This document shows, in pieces, positions 8,421-16,166 of a DNA stretch of 64,000 bases. The notes under the pieces are model-generated. The model worked only from the letters and a program-made list of their open reading frames with translations, had not been told where the DNA came from and ran no database searches. Made by a program: the position numbers and the translations under genes. Origin of the DNA: UBA4285 sp050944355 (GTDB taxonomy: Bacteria; Bacillota; Clostridia; Lachnospirales; Lachnospiraceae); contig JBMNQX010000004.1 of NCBI GenBank assembly GCA_050944355.1, positions 124,001-188,000 on the forward strand, written 5' to 3'. Numbering within the stretch: position 1 is the first letter of the stretch; each line of letters begins with the position of its first letter.

Positions 8421-8608
8421 GCGGCAAAGGGTACGGATGCGAGTACTGCGGGAATTATGTCTACGACGGGGATCTTGAAAGCTATACCTGCGGCGTGGAT
8501 ATGGATGAGGACGACTATGCGATGCTGATGGAAGGAAGACACGACAGAGGATGCCCTTACTTCTGCGCCGGCGACGAGTACGAGGTCGTAAAGCATCAGG
8601 CGATCTGA
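8417..8608 (+). CDS. Small four-cysteine protein, DUF6472-like
   Basis: A 63-residue acidic protein with Cys8-x-x-Cys11, then single Cys residues at about 25 and 46, and a conserved 'CPYF' motif followed by a Tyr-x-Val-Val-x-His-Gln tail. This matches my memory of the DUF6472 family of Firmicutes, probably a small zinc- or metal-binding protein. Function is unknown. The start overlaps the stop of the NYN-LOTUS gene (ATGA), with AGGAG upstream, so the two are likely made together and may act together in RNA metabolism. Confidence 0.7.
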   Translation: MSGKGYGCEYCGNYVYDGDLESYTCGVDMDEDDYAMLMEGRHDRGCPYFCAGDEYEVVKHQAI

Positions 8609-8656
8609 ATGCCGGCAGGAGCTGCCGAAAATTAAAGGATTATGAGGTGAGGATCG

Positions 8657-9136
8657 ATGGATAAAATTGCAAGTTTCACAGTGAATCATGAAAAGCTGCT
8701 TCCCGGCGTGTATGTTTCGAGGCGGGATGTGTTCGGAAGCACCGTGCTGACGACGTTCGACCTGCGCTTCACGCGCCCGAACGTCGAGGCGCCGCTCGAC
8801 ACGGCCGGCGTTCACACGATCGAGCATATGTGGGCGACATTCTTCCGCAATCATCCGATGTGGGGAAGAAGAACGGTCTACTTCGGTCCGATGGGCTGCC
8901 GGACCGGGTTTTATCTGATCCTTGAGGGTGAACTGACACCGCGCGATATTCTGCCGCTGCTTCTGGCGGCTTCCGAGTGGACTCTTTCCTATGAAGGGGA
9001 AATTCCGGGCTATTCGCCCCGCGACTGCGGCAACTATCTGGACAACAACCTGACGCTCGCAAAGCTTTACGTGAAAGAGTACAAAGAGCGCGTGCTCGAC
9101 AATCCGAAGCCGGAACAGCTGGTATATCCGGAGTGA
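8657..9136 (+). CDS. luxS: S-ribosylhomocysteine lyase
   Basis: A 159-residue protein, the normal LuxS length. It carries the metal-binding His53-Thr-Ile-Glu-His57 motif, the catalytic Cys81 in 'GPMGCRTG', and the third metal ligand Cys124 in 'DCGNYLDN'. LuxS splits S-ribosylhomocysteine to homocysteine and the AI-2 precursor in the activated methyl cycle, in the cytoplasm. No pfs (methylthioadenosine/SAH nucleosidase) gene is adjacent. The gene converges on glutamine synthetase, and the two share a long hairpin. Confidence 0.97.
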   Translation: MDKIASFTVNHEKLLPGVYVSRRDVFGSTVLTTFDLRFTRPNVEAPLDTAGVHTIEHMWATFFRNHPMWGRRTVYFGPMGCRTGFYLILEGELTPRDILPLLLAASEWTLSYEGEIPGYSPRDCGNYLDNNLTLAKLYVKEYKERVLDNPKPEQLVYPE

Positions 9137-9178
9137 GAGAAAAACTTTTTGATATTTACCTGAAATTGAGCTGAAAAT

Positions 9179-9221
9179 GAAGAGGAGGATCAACCCGGAT
9201 ATCGGGGTGATCCTCCTCTTC
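9179..9221. terminator. Bidirectional terminator between luxS and glutamine synthetase
   Basis: A perfect 14-base-pair stem (9179-9192 with 9208-9221) with a short paired inner loop. Both flanks are AT-rich: ATTTTC on the minus-strand exit and CATTAAATTT on the plus-strand exit. Its position between convergent genes suggests it ends both transcripts. Confidence 0.75.
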
Positions 9222-9269
9222 GTCATTAAATTTCTGGGGCTCTTCTTACGCTGGGGCGTAAAAAGCGAT

Positions 9270-11381
9270 TCAGACTTCAAACAGCAGATCGCCGTAAGAC
9301 GGGAACGGCCAGTAGTCTTTGTCGACGATCATCTCGAGCTTGTCGGCCGGCGCTCTGAGCGCGGCCATGTCTTCGGTGATGGTGTCGTGATAGTACTTTG
9401 CCTTGGCGCTGTCGTCTTCAATTGCCTCGGCTTTTCCGAGGTCTGCGATCAGCGCGGTGCGGGCCGCCTGCATCTTCTTCAGGTTTTCGTTTGTCTCCTT
9501 CAGGATTTCTGTCTGTACCGACGGGTCTTCGCCGAGATCCTTGACGGCTGCCGCGCTTGCGGCTATATCGCCCTCATAGGACATGACGGCCGGAATGATC
9601 TGTTTGCCGGACATGTTGATCATCGTCTTGGCTTCGATCGCGGTCTGCTTGGAGTACGCTTCATATTTGATGTCGGCGCGGGACATCAGCTCGTTCTTGG
9701 AGAAGACGCCGAACTTCTCGAACATTTTGATGACGTCGTCTTTCTTCAGCACGTCGATGGCGTAAGCCATGCAGTTGATGTTCGGAAGTCCGCGGCGTTT
9801 TGCCTCTTCCTCCCATTCCTTCGTGTAGCCGTTTCCATTGAAGATAATTCTCTGGTGCTCGGTGAGGAGTTTCTTGATCAGGTCGTGGCACGCCGTTTCA
9901 AAGTCATCCGCACCCTCGAGTTCATCGGCGATCTCGCAGAAGCTTTCCGCGACGATCGTGTCGAGCACGACGTTTGGCGGAGCGATCGAATCGGAGGAAC
10001 CGACCATGCGGAATTCGAACTTGTTTCCCGTGAAGGCAAACGGCGAAGTCCGGTTGCGGTCTGTCGCATCTCTGCGGATGTTCGGGAGAGCCGAAGTGCT
10101 TGTCTTGAGCGTTCCGCTCGGAAGAGAACTCGTCGCGTTGCCGGTGTCGATCAGCTGCTGGACGACGTCCTCAAGCTGGTCGCCCAGGAAAACGGAGATG
10201 ATGGCCGGCGGCGCCTCGTTGGCGCCCAGACGCTGGTCGTTTCCGACGCAGCTGGCTGATTCGCGCAGCAGATCCGCGTGAACATCGACCGCCTTGAGAA
10301 TGCCCGCCAGAATCAGCAGAAACTGGATATTCTCATGCGGCGTCTTGCCCGGATCCAGCAGGTTGATGCCGTCATCCGTGGTGAGAGACCAGTTGTTGTG
10401 CTTGCCGGAACCGTTTACGCCGGCGAACGGCTTCTCATGGAGCAGGCACGCAAGACCGTGGCGGTAGGCCACCTTTTTCATGACCTCCATGGTCAGCTGG
10501 TTGTTATCGGTCGCGATGTTGACCTCCGCATAAATCGGAGCCAGCTCGTGCTGAGCCGGAGCCACCTCATTGTGCTGTGTCTTCGCGGTGACGCCGAGCT
10601 TCCAGAGCTCTTCGTTGAGATCCTTCATGAAAGATCCGATGCGCTCGCGAATGACACCGAAATAGTGATCGTCGAGTTCCTGGCCCTTTGGCGGCATTGC
10701 GCCGAACAGCGTGCGGCCCGTATAGACGAGATCCTTGCGCTTCAGATATTTCTCGCGGTCGACCAGGAAATATTCCTGCTCAGAGCCGACCGACGGAGTG
10801 ACGCGTTTTGAGTGCGTGTTGCCGAAAAGCCTGAGGATACGAAGCGCCTGCTTGTTCAGAGCTTCCATTGAGCGCAGAAGCGGTGTCTTCTGGTCCAGAG
10901 CCTCGCCGGTATAGGAGCAGAACGCTGTCGGAATGCAGAGAATCGGGCCTGTCGAGCTCTCCCTGACAAATGCGGGACTCGTCAGATCCCATGCTGTATA
11001 ACCGCGCGCCTCAAATGTGGCGCGCAGGCCGCCGGAGGGGAACGAAGAAGCATCGGGCTCGCTCTCGATCAGTTCCTTGCCGGAGAACTGCTGGAGAACC
11101 TTGCCGTTCGGCAGCGGTGCGGAAATAAAAGCATCGTGCTTTTCGGCTGTAGATCCGGTCAGCGGCTGGAACCAGTGCGTGAAATGGGTAGCGCCTTTCT
11201 CGATCGCCCACTCCTTCATTTCATGTGCGATGACATCGGCATCTTCCATCGTCAGCTCACGTGTTCCATCGATCGCGGCGTGGAAATTCTTGTAAGTGTT
11301 CTTCGGAAGACGGGCTCTCATGACAGAGTCATTGAAGACGTTTTCGCCGAAGATTGCAGATACATCGGTCTTTTCGCTCAT
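9270..11381 (-). CDS. glnN: Glutamine synthetase type III
   Basis: A 703-residue protein, the size of GSIII enzymes and much longer than GSI (about 450). It contains the GSIII substrate motifs 'GSEQEYF' (acidic metal ligands) and 'GVNGSGKHNNWS' (glutamate/ATP binding), and the C-terminal catalytic extension. It makes glutamine from glutamate, ammonia and ATP and is the main ammonia-assimilation step. The start ATG at 11379-11381 has AAGGGAG eight bases upstream. An upstream in-frame ATG at 11540 lies in the leader and promoter and is rejected. A 5' leader of about 137 bases with a terminator-like hairpin suggests attenuation control. No glnR-type or PII gene is adjacent. Confidence 0.95.
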   Translation of the reverse strand: MSEKTDVSAIFGENVFNDSVMRARLPKNTYKNFHAAIDGTRELTMEDADVIAHEMKEWAIEKGATHFTHWFQPLTGSTAEKHDAFISAPLPNGKVLQQFSGKELIESEPDASSFPSGGLRATFEARGYTAWDLTSPAFVRESSTGPILCIPTAFCSYTGEALDQKTPLLRSMEALNKQALRILRLFGNTHSKRVTPSVGSEQEYFLVDREKYLKRKDLVYTGRTLFGAMPPKGQELDDHYFGVIRERIGSFMKDLNEELWKLGVTAKTQHNEVAPAQHELAPIYAEVNIATDNNQLTMEVMKKVAYRHGLACLLHEKPFAGVNGSGKHNNWSLTTDDGINLLDPGKTPHENIQFLLILAGILKAVDVHADLLRESASCVGNDQRLGANEAPPAIISVFLGDQLEDVVQQLIDTGNATSSLPSGTLKTSTSALPNIRRDATDRNRTSPFAFTGNKFEFRMVGSSDSIAPPNVVLDTIVAESFCEIADELEGADDFETACHDLIKKLLTEHQRIIFNGNGYTKEWEEEAKRRGLPNINCMAYAIDVLKKDDVIKMFEKFGVFSKNELMSRADIKYEAYSKQTAIEAKTMINMSGKQIIPAVMSYEGDIAASAAAVKDLGEDPSVQTEILKETNENLKKMQAARTALIADLGKAEAIEDDSAKAKYYHDTITEDMAALRAPADKLEMIVDKDYWPFPSYGDLLFEV

Positions 11382-11440
11382 ATTTTTGCTCCCTTCTTGT
11401 GACAGGTACATTTCCATCAGAATCAGAGCCGCCTGAAAAC

Positions 11441-11488
11441 AAAAAAGCGCTCCAAAAACATTGGCATTATGCCAAGGTTCCGGAACGC
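11441..11488 (-). terminator. Leader terminator (candidate attenuator) of glutamine synthetase
   Basis: On the minus strand GCGTTCC (11482-11488) pairs with GGAGCGC (11447-11453) and is followed by six Ts. The loop holds another perfect hairpin, TTGGCA-TAA-TGCCAA. A competing pairing, AACAATGGC (11487-11495) with GCCAATGTT (11457-11465, eight of nine pairs), shares bases with the terminator stem. It sits between the promoter and the ribosome site. Confidence 0.6.
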
Positions 11489-11524
11489 CATTGTTCTCTG
11501 CTGCAATATTATTCTGACTTAAAA

Positions 11525-11553
11525 AGTCTATCGCATACACCGGACAATTGCAA
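11525..11553 (-). promoter_or_regulatory. Promoter of the glutamine synthetase gene
   Basis: On the minus strand TTGCAA (11548-11553) and TAGACT (11525-11530) are spaced by 17 bases, predicting a transcript start near 11518 and a leader of about 137 bases before ATG 11381. Confidence 0.6.
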
Positions 11554-11647
11554 GTTCTTTTTCATTTATTTTGCAAAAGGTAAGCACAACTCCCACATCA
11601 GACCTTAATAAAATTAGGAAGGGTATCGCGGATATGAAAAATTCAAA

Positions 11648-11709
11648 TAAAAAAGCAGGCGGATCTGCTGACTCCCACTCTGCAGGAGGCGGCAGATTTC
11701 CGTCTGCTT
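11648..11709 (-). terminator. Intrinsic terminator of the aldolase gene
   Basis: On the minus strand AAGCAG pairs with CTGCTT, CGG with CCG and ATCTGC with GCAGAT, giving about 15 pairs with small bulges, followed by TTTTTT (plus-strand A run at 11649-11654). Its place just after the aldolase stop supports the call. Confidence 0.75.
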
Positions 11710-11742
11710 TCCGATGCTTTTTTGATCGCTCAGCGGCCGGCT

Positions 11743-12606
11743 TCAGGCCTTGCCGTCAGAACCAAAGCACTTGATTCTGTCTTTGCAGGTCTCGATCATA
11801 GCGTTGTAGCCCGGCAGCAGGAGCTTTCTCGGATCATAGCCCTTGCCGATCTTGTCCTTGCCGGCCTCGATGTACTCTCTGGTCGCTCTCGCAAAAGAGA
11901 GCTGGAGCTCGGTGTTTACGTTGACCTTTGCCACGCCCATGGAAATCGCCCTGCGGACCTGATCGTCCGGAATGCCGGAACCGCCGTGCAGAACAAGCGG
12001 AATATTGCCGGTCTTCGCGCGGACTGCTTCCAGGACATCAAAGCGCAGGCCCGGCCAGTTAGCCGGATATACGCCGTGGATATTGCCGATTCCGGCGGCG
12101 AGCATCGTCACGCCCAGCGACGCGATCTTTGCGCACTGATCCGGATCCGCACACTCGCCCATACCGACTACGCCGTCTTCTTCGCCGCCGATGGCGCCGA
12201 CTTCGGCCTCGACAGAGATGCCTTTTTCCTTTGCGATTTTTACAAGTTCAGTCGTCTTCGCAATGTTCTCGTCGATCGGAAGGCTCGAGCCGTCGAACAT
12301 GACGGATGAAAATCCCGCGTCGATGCATGCCAGCGCGCCGTCATATGTGCCGTGATCCAGGTGCAGGCACACCGGAACGGTAATGCCAAGCGAATCAACC
12401 ATGGCCTTGACCATGGCGGCGACGGTCCTGAAACCGGTCATGTATTTTCCCGCACCCATGGATACGCCCAGGATAACAGGTGATTTCATCTCTTCACATG
12501 CGTTTAAAATTGCCTTTGTCCACTCAAGATTGTTGATGTTGAACTGCGGAACACCGTAGTGTCCGTCTCTGGCCCTGATCAGCATTTCTTCCGCTGAAAC
12601 TAACAT
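11743..12606 (-). CDS. fba: Class II fructose-1,6-bisphosphate aldolase
   Basis: A 287-residue class II (Zn-dependent) aldolase. Metal and substrate motifs are present: the first His pair in 'HLDHG', the Glu-rich 'EAEVGAIGG' loop, His in 'GIGNIHG', 'LHGGSGIP' and the phosphate-binding 'KVNVNTEL'. It cleaves fructose-1,6-bisphosphate to dihydroxyacetone phosphate and glyceraldehyde-3-phosphate in glycolysis, and runs in reverse in gluconeogenesis. The start has AGGAGG nine bases upstream. It is a single-gene unit with its own terminator and a -10 box. A tagatose- or sulfo-sugar aldolase is possible but less likely at this length and with these motifs. Confidence 0.93.
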   Translation of the reverse strand: MLVSAEEMLIRARDGHYGVPQFNINNLEWTKAILNACEEMKSPVILGVSMGAGKYMTGFRTVAAMVKAMVDSLGITVPVCLHLDHGTYDGALACIDAGFSSVMFDGSSLPIDENIAKTTELVKIAKEKGISVEAEVGAIGGEEDGVVGMGECADPDQCAKIASLGVTMLAAGIGNIHGVYPANWPGLRFDVLEAVRAKTGNIPLVLHGGSGIPDDQVRRAISMGVAKVNVNTELQLSFARATREYIEAGKDKIGKGYDPRKLLLPGYNAMIETCKDRIKCFGSDGKA

Positions 12607-12657
12607 GGAAAATTCCTCCTGTATTTATCTGTTAAACTCCAGACACATTTCATTTTG

Positions 12658-12663
12658 ATTATA
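12658..12663 (-). promoter_or_regulatory. -10 box of the aldolase gene
   Basis: A perfect TATAAT on the minus strand about 50 bases upstream of the aldolase start. The expected -35 position (12681-12686) reads TTTTAA, a weak match. Confidence 0.4.
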
Positions 12664-12686
12664 CACATTCGCCGATTAAATTAAAA

Positions 12687-12715
12687 GGGACAAGACGCGC
12701 TCTGTCAGATATAAT
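12687..12715 (+). promoter_or_regulatory. Promoter for the zinc-ribbon/TPM gene pair
   Basis: GGGACA (12687-12692) and TATAAT (12710-12715) with a 17-base spacer, divergent from the aldolase promoter. A small ACCCGG/CCGGGT hairpin lies in the leader just before the ribosome site. Confidence 0.5.
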
Positions 12716-12791
12716 AAGGAGGTAAACAGTAAAAGTTCATCAGAAGAAAGCTTCAGGACCCGGAAGTGGGATCCGGGTGTCAGGAGGAGTT

Positions 12792-13883
12792 ATGGAGAAA
12801 ATTTACCGCTGTCCAAACTGCGGTGCCGCGCTGGAGTACTCGGCTGACCGCCACATGCTGCACTGCAGTCACTGCGGAACCGAGATGACAGTAGAAGCCT
12901 ATCAGAAATACGAGGAACAGCAGAAAAATTCTGAGGCGGATACAGGAAATCAGGAGCGGGAAGAACAGAACGCTCACGCCGGTCAGGAACAGGCCGCAAA
13001 AGAGCGGGGACAGATGAACATGAAGATCTATCACTGTTCTTCGTGCGGTGCGATCCTCGAGACAGACACGACGACGGCTGCCACGCGGTGCGCTTACTGT
13101 GGAAATCCGACGCTGATTGAAGACAGAATTGAAGGGAGATATCGTCCGGATCTGATCATTCCCTTTTCCATTTCAAAAGAAAAGGCGATGGAGGCGTATG
13201 AGCAGTGGACCGGAAAAGGCCCGCTTACGCCGCGCGAGCTGCGTGGAAAAACGGTGACAGACCGCATGACAGGCATATATATTCCGTTCTGGATTTACGA
13301 TTTTCACGCGGATGGCCGGATTACGGCCAACGCCACCCGCACCAGGGTTGTGCCCAGACACAACGGCGAGGACGTCTACACCGATCATTTTCTGGTGGTC
13401 CGGGAACTCGGCTCGGATTTCCGGGGAATTCCGGCGGACGGATCAAGCAAGATGGATGACACGGTAATGGACAAACTTGAGCCGTTCAACATGCAGGGCA
13501 TAAAGCAATTTGCACCGGAATATCTGAGCGGCTTTCTCGCGGAACGCTATGACCTGACGGATGAAAACGTCGTCTCCCGCGCGAAACAGAGGGCCAGCGA
13601 CTATATCATTTCAATGACGATGAGCACCATCGCCGGATACAATTCTGTCGTGCCTCTCGACAGAGATGTCCGGCTCACACCGCTTGGGTGCCGCTACGCG
13701 CTTTTCCCGGTATGGATGATGAACTGCACATACCGCGGAAAGCCGTTTACATTTGTCATGAACGGACAGACGGGGCGGATTGTGGCTGACAGGCCGATAA
13801 GCGGAAAGCGCTTTGCGGGGATTACCGCCGCTGTTTTTGCCGGCGCGTTTGTCGTGGGACTGCTGGGAGGTATGCTGCTGTGA
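12792..13883 (+). CDS. Double zinc-ribbon membrane-anchored protein
   Basis: A 363-residue protein. Two zinc ribbons sit at the N-terminus: Cys7-x-x-Cys10 with Cys25-x-x-Cys28, and a second CxxC...CxxC set near residues 86-110, split by a Gln/Glu-rich charged stretch. A long beta-rich middle region follows, then one hydrophobic helix at about 342-362 close to the C-terminus. Similar TFIIB-type zinc-ribbon proteins in Clostridia lie beside TPM-domain genes. The start at 12792 follows GGAGGA by a few bases; the GTG at 12777 overlaps that site and is rejected. The stop overlaps the next start (GTGA). Function is unknown; a membrane quality-control role with the partner is inference. Confidence 0.72.
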   Translation: MEKIYRCPNCGAALEYSADRHMLHCSHCGTEMTVEAYQKYEEQQKNSEADTGNQEREEQNAHAGQEQAAKERGQMNMKIYHCSSCGAILETDTTTAATRCAYCGNPTLIEDRIEGRYRPDLIIPFSISKEKAMEAYEQWTGKGPLTPRELRGKTVTDRMTGIYIPFWIYDFHADGRITANATRTRVVPRHNGEDVYTDHFLVVRELGSDFRGIPADGSSKMDDTVMDKLEPFNMQGIKQFAPEYLSGFLAERYDLTDENVVSRAKQRASDYIISMTMSTIAGYNSVVPLDRDVRLTPLGCRYALFPVWMMNCTYRGKPFTFVMNGQTGRIVADRPISGKRFAGITAAVFAGAFVVGLLGGMLL

Positions 13884-14710
13884 ATATTTTTGGAAAATGC
13901 CTGAGAAAAGCGGCATGCGTGATGCTGTCCGCTATTGTCGTATCGGCGCTGTTTCTGTGGCTGGCGCCCGCCGATGTGCCGGCTGACACGACGTATGTGT
14001 TTGACGGGGCGGATCTGCTGACGGATGAGGAAGAGAGCAGTCTCGAAAGTCTGCTCGCGGATGTGTCCGCGGACTGCGGTGTGCCCGTCGTCTGCGTCAC
14101 GACAAATGAGGGAATGACATCCTCAGAGCTGCGTCTGTACCTGGCGGATGACATTCTGACGGCGTATTTTGACACGGACGGAGACGCCAGCACTTCTCCG
14201 GACGGTCTGGCGTACGGCATTGACATCAGCTCCCGCACGGATACGGTTGTGAGCGGCGGGAGTGTTTACGAGGAACTGGACCAGAACGATCTGGATGATC
14301 TGCGCGAGACGGCCGAGAACGAGATCGTCGGCGTGAGTCAGAGCGATCACGAGGCTTTTTACAGCGCGTTTGAGGCGTTTGCAAAGCGGAGCGAGCACTA
14401 TCTGAGCAACTCGGTCCTTTATCATCTGTCGGAGAGCCTGCTGCCGGCGCTTGTATTTGCGGTTGTTGTGACGATTATCGTCATGGCGATTCTTGTCTCC
14501 GTACAGAAGTCGCACATGAAAGCCGGCGCGGCCGATTATGCTGACCGGCGCTCTGTCCAGCTGAAAAACAGACAGGATATTTATCTGCGCACGACGGTTG
14601 TCCACCACGAGGCGCCGAGAAACACCGGAGGAGGACGGCCCGGTGGTCCTTCGGGATCCTTCTCCGGCGGTGGTGGCGGAAGTTTCGGAAGTTCTTCCGG
14701 CCATTTTTAA
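13880..14710 (+). CDS. TPM-domain (YgcG-like) membrane protein with Gly/Ser-rich tail
   Basis: A 276-residue protein starting at GTG 13880, which overlaps the upstream stop. Residues 10-30 form a signal or anchor helix. A TPM fold (TLP18.3/Psb32 type) covers about 38-165, beginning with the typical Val-Phe-Asp-x-Ala-Asp-Leu-Leu motif. A second membrane helix lies at about 185-208, followed by a basic segment and a low-complexity Gly/Ser tail ending in a Gly-His-Phe. TPM domains outside plants are linked to photosystem-unrelated membrane protein turnover and some have acid phosphatase activity; the bacterial role is not settled. A zinc-ribbon partner gene precedes it. Confidence 0.75.
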   Translation: MNIFGKCLRKAACVMLSAIVVSALFLWLAPADVPADTTYVFDGADLLTDEEESSLESLLADVSADCGVPVVCVTTNEGMTSSELRLYLADDILTAYFDTDGDASTSPDGLAYGIDISSRTDTVVSGGSVYEELDQNDLDDLRETAENEIVGVSQSDHEAFYSAFEAFAKRSEHYLSNSVLYHLSESLLPALVFAVVVTIIVMAILVSVQKSHMKAGAADYADRRSVQLKNRQDIYLRTTVVHHEAPRNTGGGRPGGPSGSFSGGGGGSFGSSSGHF

Positions 14711-14732
14711 TCGGCGGCAGATTCAAAAAAAG

Positions 14733-15257
14733 TCAGCACGTTTCCGGATCGCCGTAATCTTTTCCGAACGTCTCGACCGTCACGGTCTTCATGACCTGCG
14801 GCTTCTGGGGGCGGTCGTTCCAGTCGGTTGAAGTTTCGGCGATGCGGTTCAGAACGTCAAAGCCTTCGGTGAGTTTTCCGAAAGCGGCATACTGACCGTC
14901 AAGGTGCGGAGCGTCTTTGTGCATGATGAAAAACTGAGAGCCGGCGGAATCCGGATCCATGGCGCGCGCCATTGAGAGCACGCCGGCCGTGTGCTTCAGG
15001 TCGTTTTTGAATCCGTTGGCCGAAAACTCTCCGCGGATTGAATATCCCGGGCCGCCCATTCCGGTGCCTTCCGGGTCTCCGCCCTGAATCATGAAGTTCT
15101 CGATGACTCTGTGGAAGATCAGGCCGTTATAAAAGCCCTGCTGCACAAGGTGAATGAAATTTCTGACGGTGTTGGGCGCGATGTCCGGGTAGAGCTCGGC
15201 CTTCATGACGCCGCCGTCTTCCATGGTAATGGTAACGACAGGATTTTTTGTCTCCAT
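14733..15257 (-). CDS. ppiB: Cyclophilin-type peptidyl-prolyl cis-trans isomerase
   Basis: A 174-residue single-domain cyclophilin without a signal peptide, so cytoplasmic. Active-site motifs are clear: 'FHRVIENFMIQGGDP' (catalytic Arg, Phe and Gln), 'GSQFFI', and 'FGKLTEGFDVL'. It speeds isomerisation of X-Pro bonds during protein folding. The start has an AGGAGG six to nine bases upstream. It converges on the TPM gene with only 22 bases between the stops. Confidence 0.95.
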   Translation of the reverse strand: METKNPVVTITMEDGGVMKAELYPDIAPNTVRNFIHLVQQGFYNGLIFHRVIENFMIQGGDPEGTGMGGPGYSIRGEFSANGFKNDLKHTAGVLSMARAMDPDSAGSQFFIMHKDAPHLDGQYAAFGKLTEGFDVLNRIAETSTDWNDRPQKPQVMKTVTVETFGKDYGDPETC

Positions 15258-15286
15258 TGCGATAACCTCCTGATAAATTCAGAAAA

Positions 15287-15316
15287 ATGATAACACGGTA
15301 TTGCGGCCGTGAACAA
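15287..15316 (-). promoter_or_regulatory. Promoter of ppiB
   Basis: On the minus strand TTGTTC (15311-15316) and TATCAT (15287-15292) are spaced by 18 bases. The -10 box covers the first ATG of the divergent GNAT gene. Confidence 0.4.
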
Positions 15317-16045
15317 TTGCATTTTCCACGAAAGGACAAAATAACGGAGTATACAGTACAGACGAGTGTGGGGCCGGTTCTCGTGACAGACGATCCGAAA
15401 AGGGCTGAAACGGCCAAACTGCCCGTAATCGGCGTGGGTCTTGATTTCAGAGGAAATGCGGCGCTTGTCGTTGAAGATGCGCATGATCTGACGCCGGAGC
15501 TGCTCGAAAAGACTGCCCGCCGGGCCTTACATCTCCCCGTCACCATTGCTGTCACCAAACGCCTGATTCTGCGCGAGATGACAGAAGATGAGACGGGGCT
15601 TCTTGACGCGCTCGACGAGGCAGTGGCGTCCCGGTTTACAGGCCCGAATGAATATCACGGCCTCACCCGCGCGGAAATTCATGACAAATTTGCGGCCTAC
15701 AGGAATTGGGCATATGAGATGCTCGAGATGGGGCTGTACCTCGTTTTCCGACGGTCTGACGGAAGACTCATCGGCAGGGCCGGCTTTTCGACAGGCGATT
15801 TTGACGGCACGCCGGTCATGCTTTCCTATGAGATTGTGAGAGAGGAGAGGGGAAAGGGGTATGCGTCGGAGGCGGTGAGCGCGCTGCTTGATTATGCCCG
15901 GGGAATGGGAATAGGGGAACTGTGCATTCTGACAAGCCCGGAAAACGCGGCGAGCCGCGCCATCGCTCTGCGTTCCGGCTTTCTGCCATGCGGATTCCGG
16001 GATGGAAAAGAAAAGTTTCTTATGATATTTCATAAGCCTTCTTAA
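15287..16045 (+). CDS. GNAT acetyltransferase with an extra N-terminal domain
   Basis: A 252-residue frame. Residues about 25-80 form a small alpha/beta domain ('PVLVTDDPKRAE', then 'ALVVEDAHDLTPELL') that recalls the truncated HAD-like or receiver-like segment found in front of GNAT domains in some Clostridia. Residues 85-250 form the GNAT fold, with the acetyl-CoA loop Glu-Glu-Arg-Gly-Lys-Gly-Tyr-Ala near 190 and an Asn-Ala-Ala-Ser motif near 220. The substrate is unknown. The start is unclear: ATG 15287 has no ribosome site and overlaps the ppiB -10 box, while an AAAGGA precedes an ATA at 15341 in the same frame. Confidence 0.7.
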   Translation: MITRYCGREQLHFPRKDKITEYTVQTSVGPVLVTDDPKRAETAKLPVIGVGLDFRGNAALVVEDAHDLTPELLEKTARRALHLPVTIAVTKRLILREMTEDETGLLDALDEAVASRFTGPNEYHGLTRAEIHDKFAAYRNWAYEMLEMGLYLVFRRSDGRLIGRAGFSTGDFDGTPVMLSYEIVREERGKGYASEAVSALLDYARGMGIGELCILTSPENAASRAIALRSGFLPCGFRDGKEKFLMIFHKPS

Positions 16046-16067
16046 AGTATTTTTTAGATCAGTTTAA

Positions 16068-16096
16068 TTGAATTTTTCTGTGTGCGTCTGTATACT
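16068..16096 (+). promoter_or_regulatory. Promoter of the DUF624 gene
   Basis: TTGAAT (16068-16073) and TATACT (16091-16096) are spaced by exactly 17 bases, about 70 bases before the start codon. Confidence 0.65.
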
Positions 16097-16166
16097 AGCC
16101 TTTATGAGAATATTCAGGCGGCCGCAGCGTGATCCGGGCCGCTTTTCGACAGGACAGAGGTAGCAA

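Noticed and set aside
9177..10259. Plus-strand ORF of 360 residues opposite glutamine synthetase
   Set aside because: It starts inside the luxS/GS terminator and reads as the antisense of a strongly conserved enzyme.
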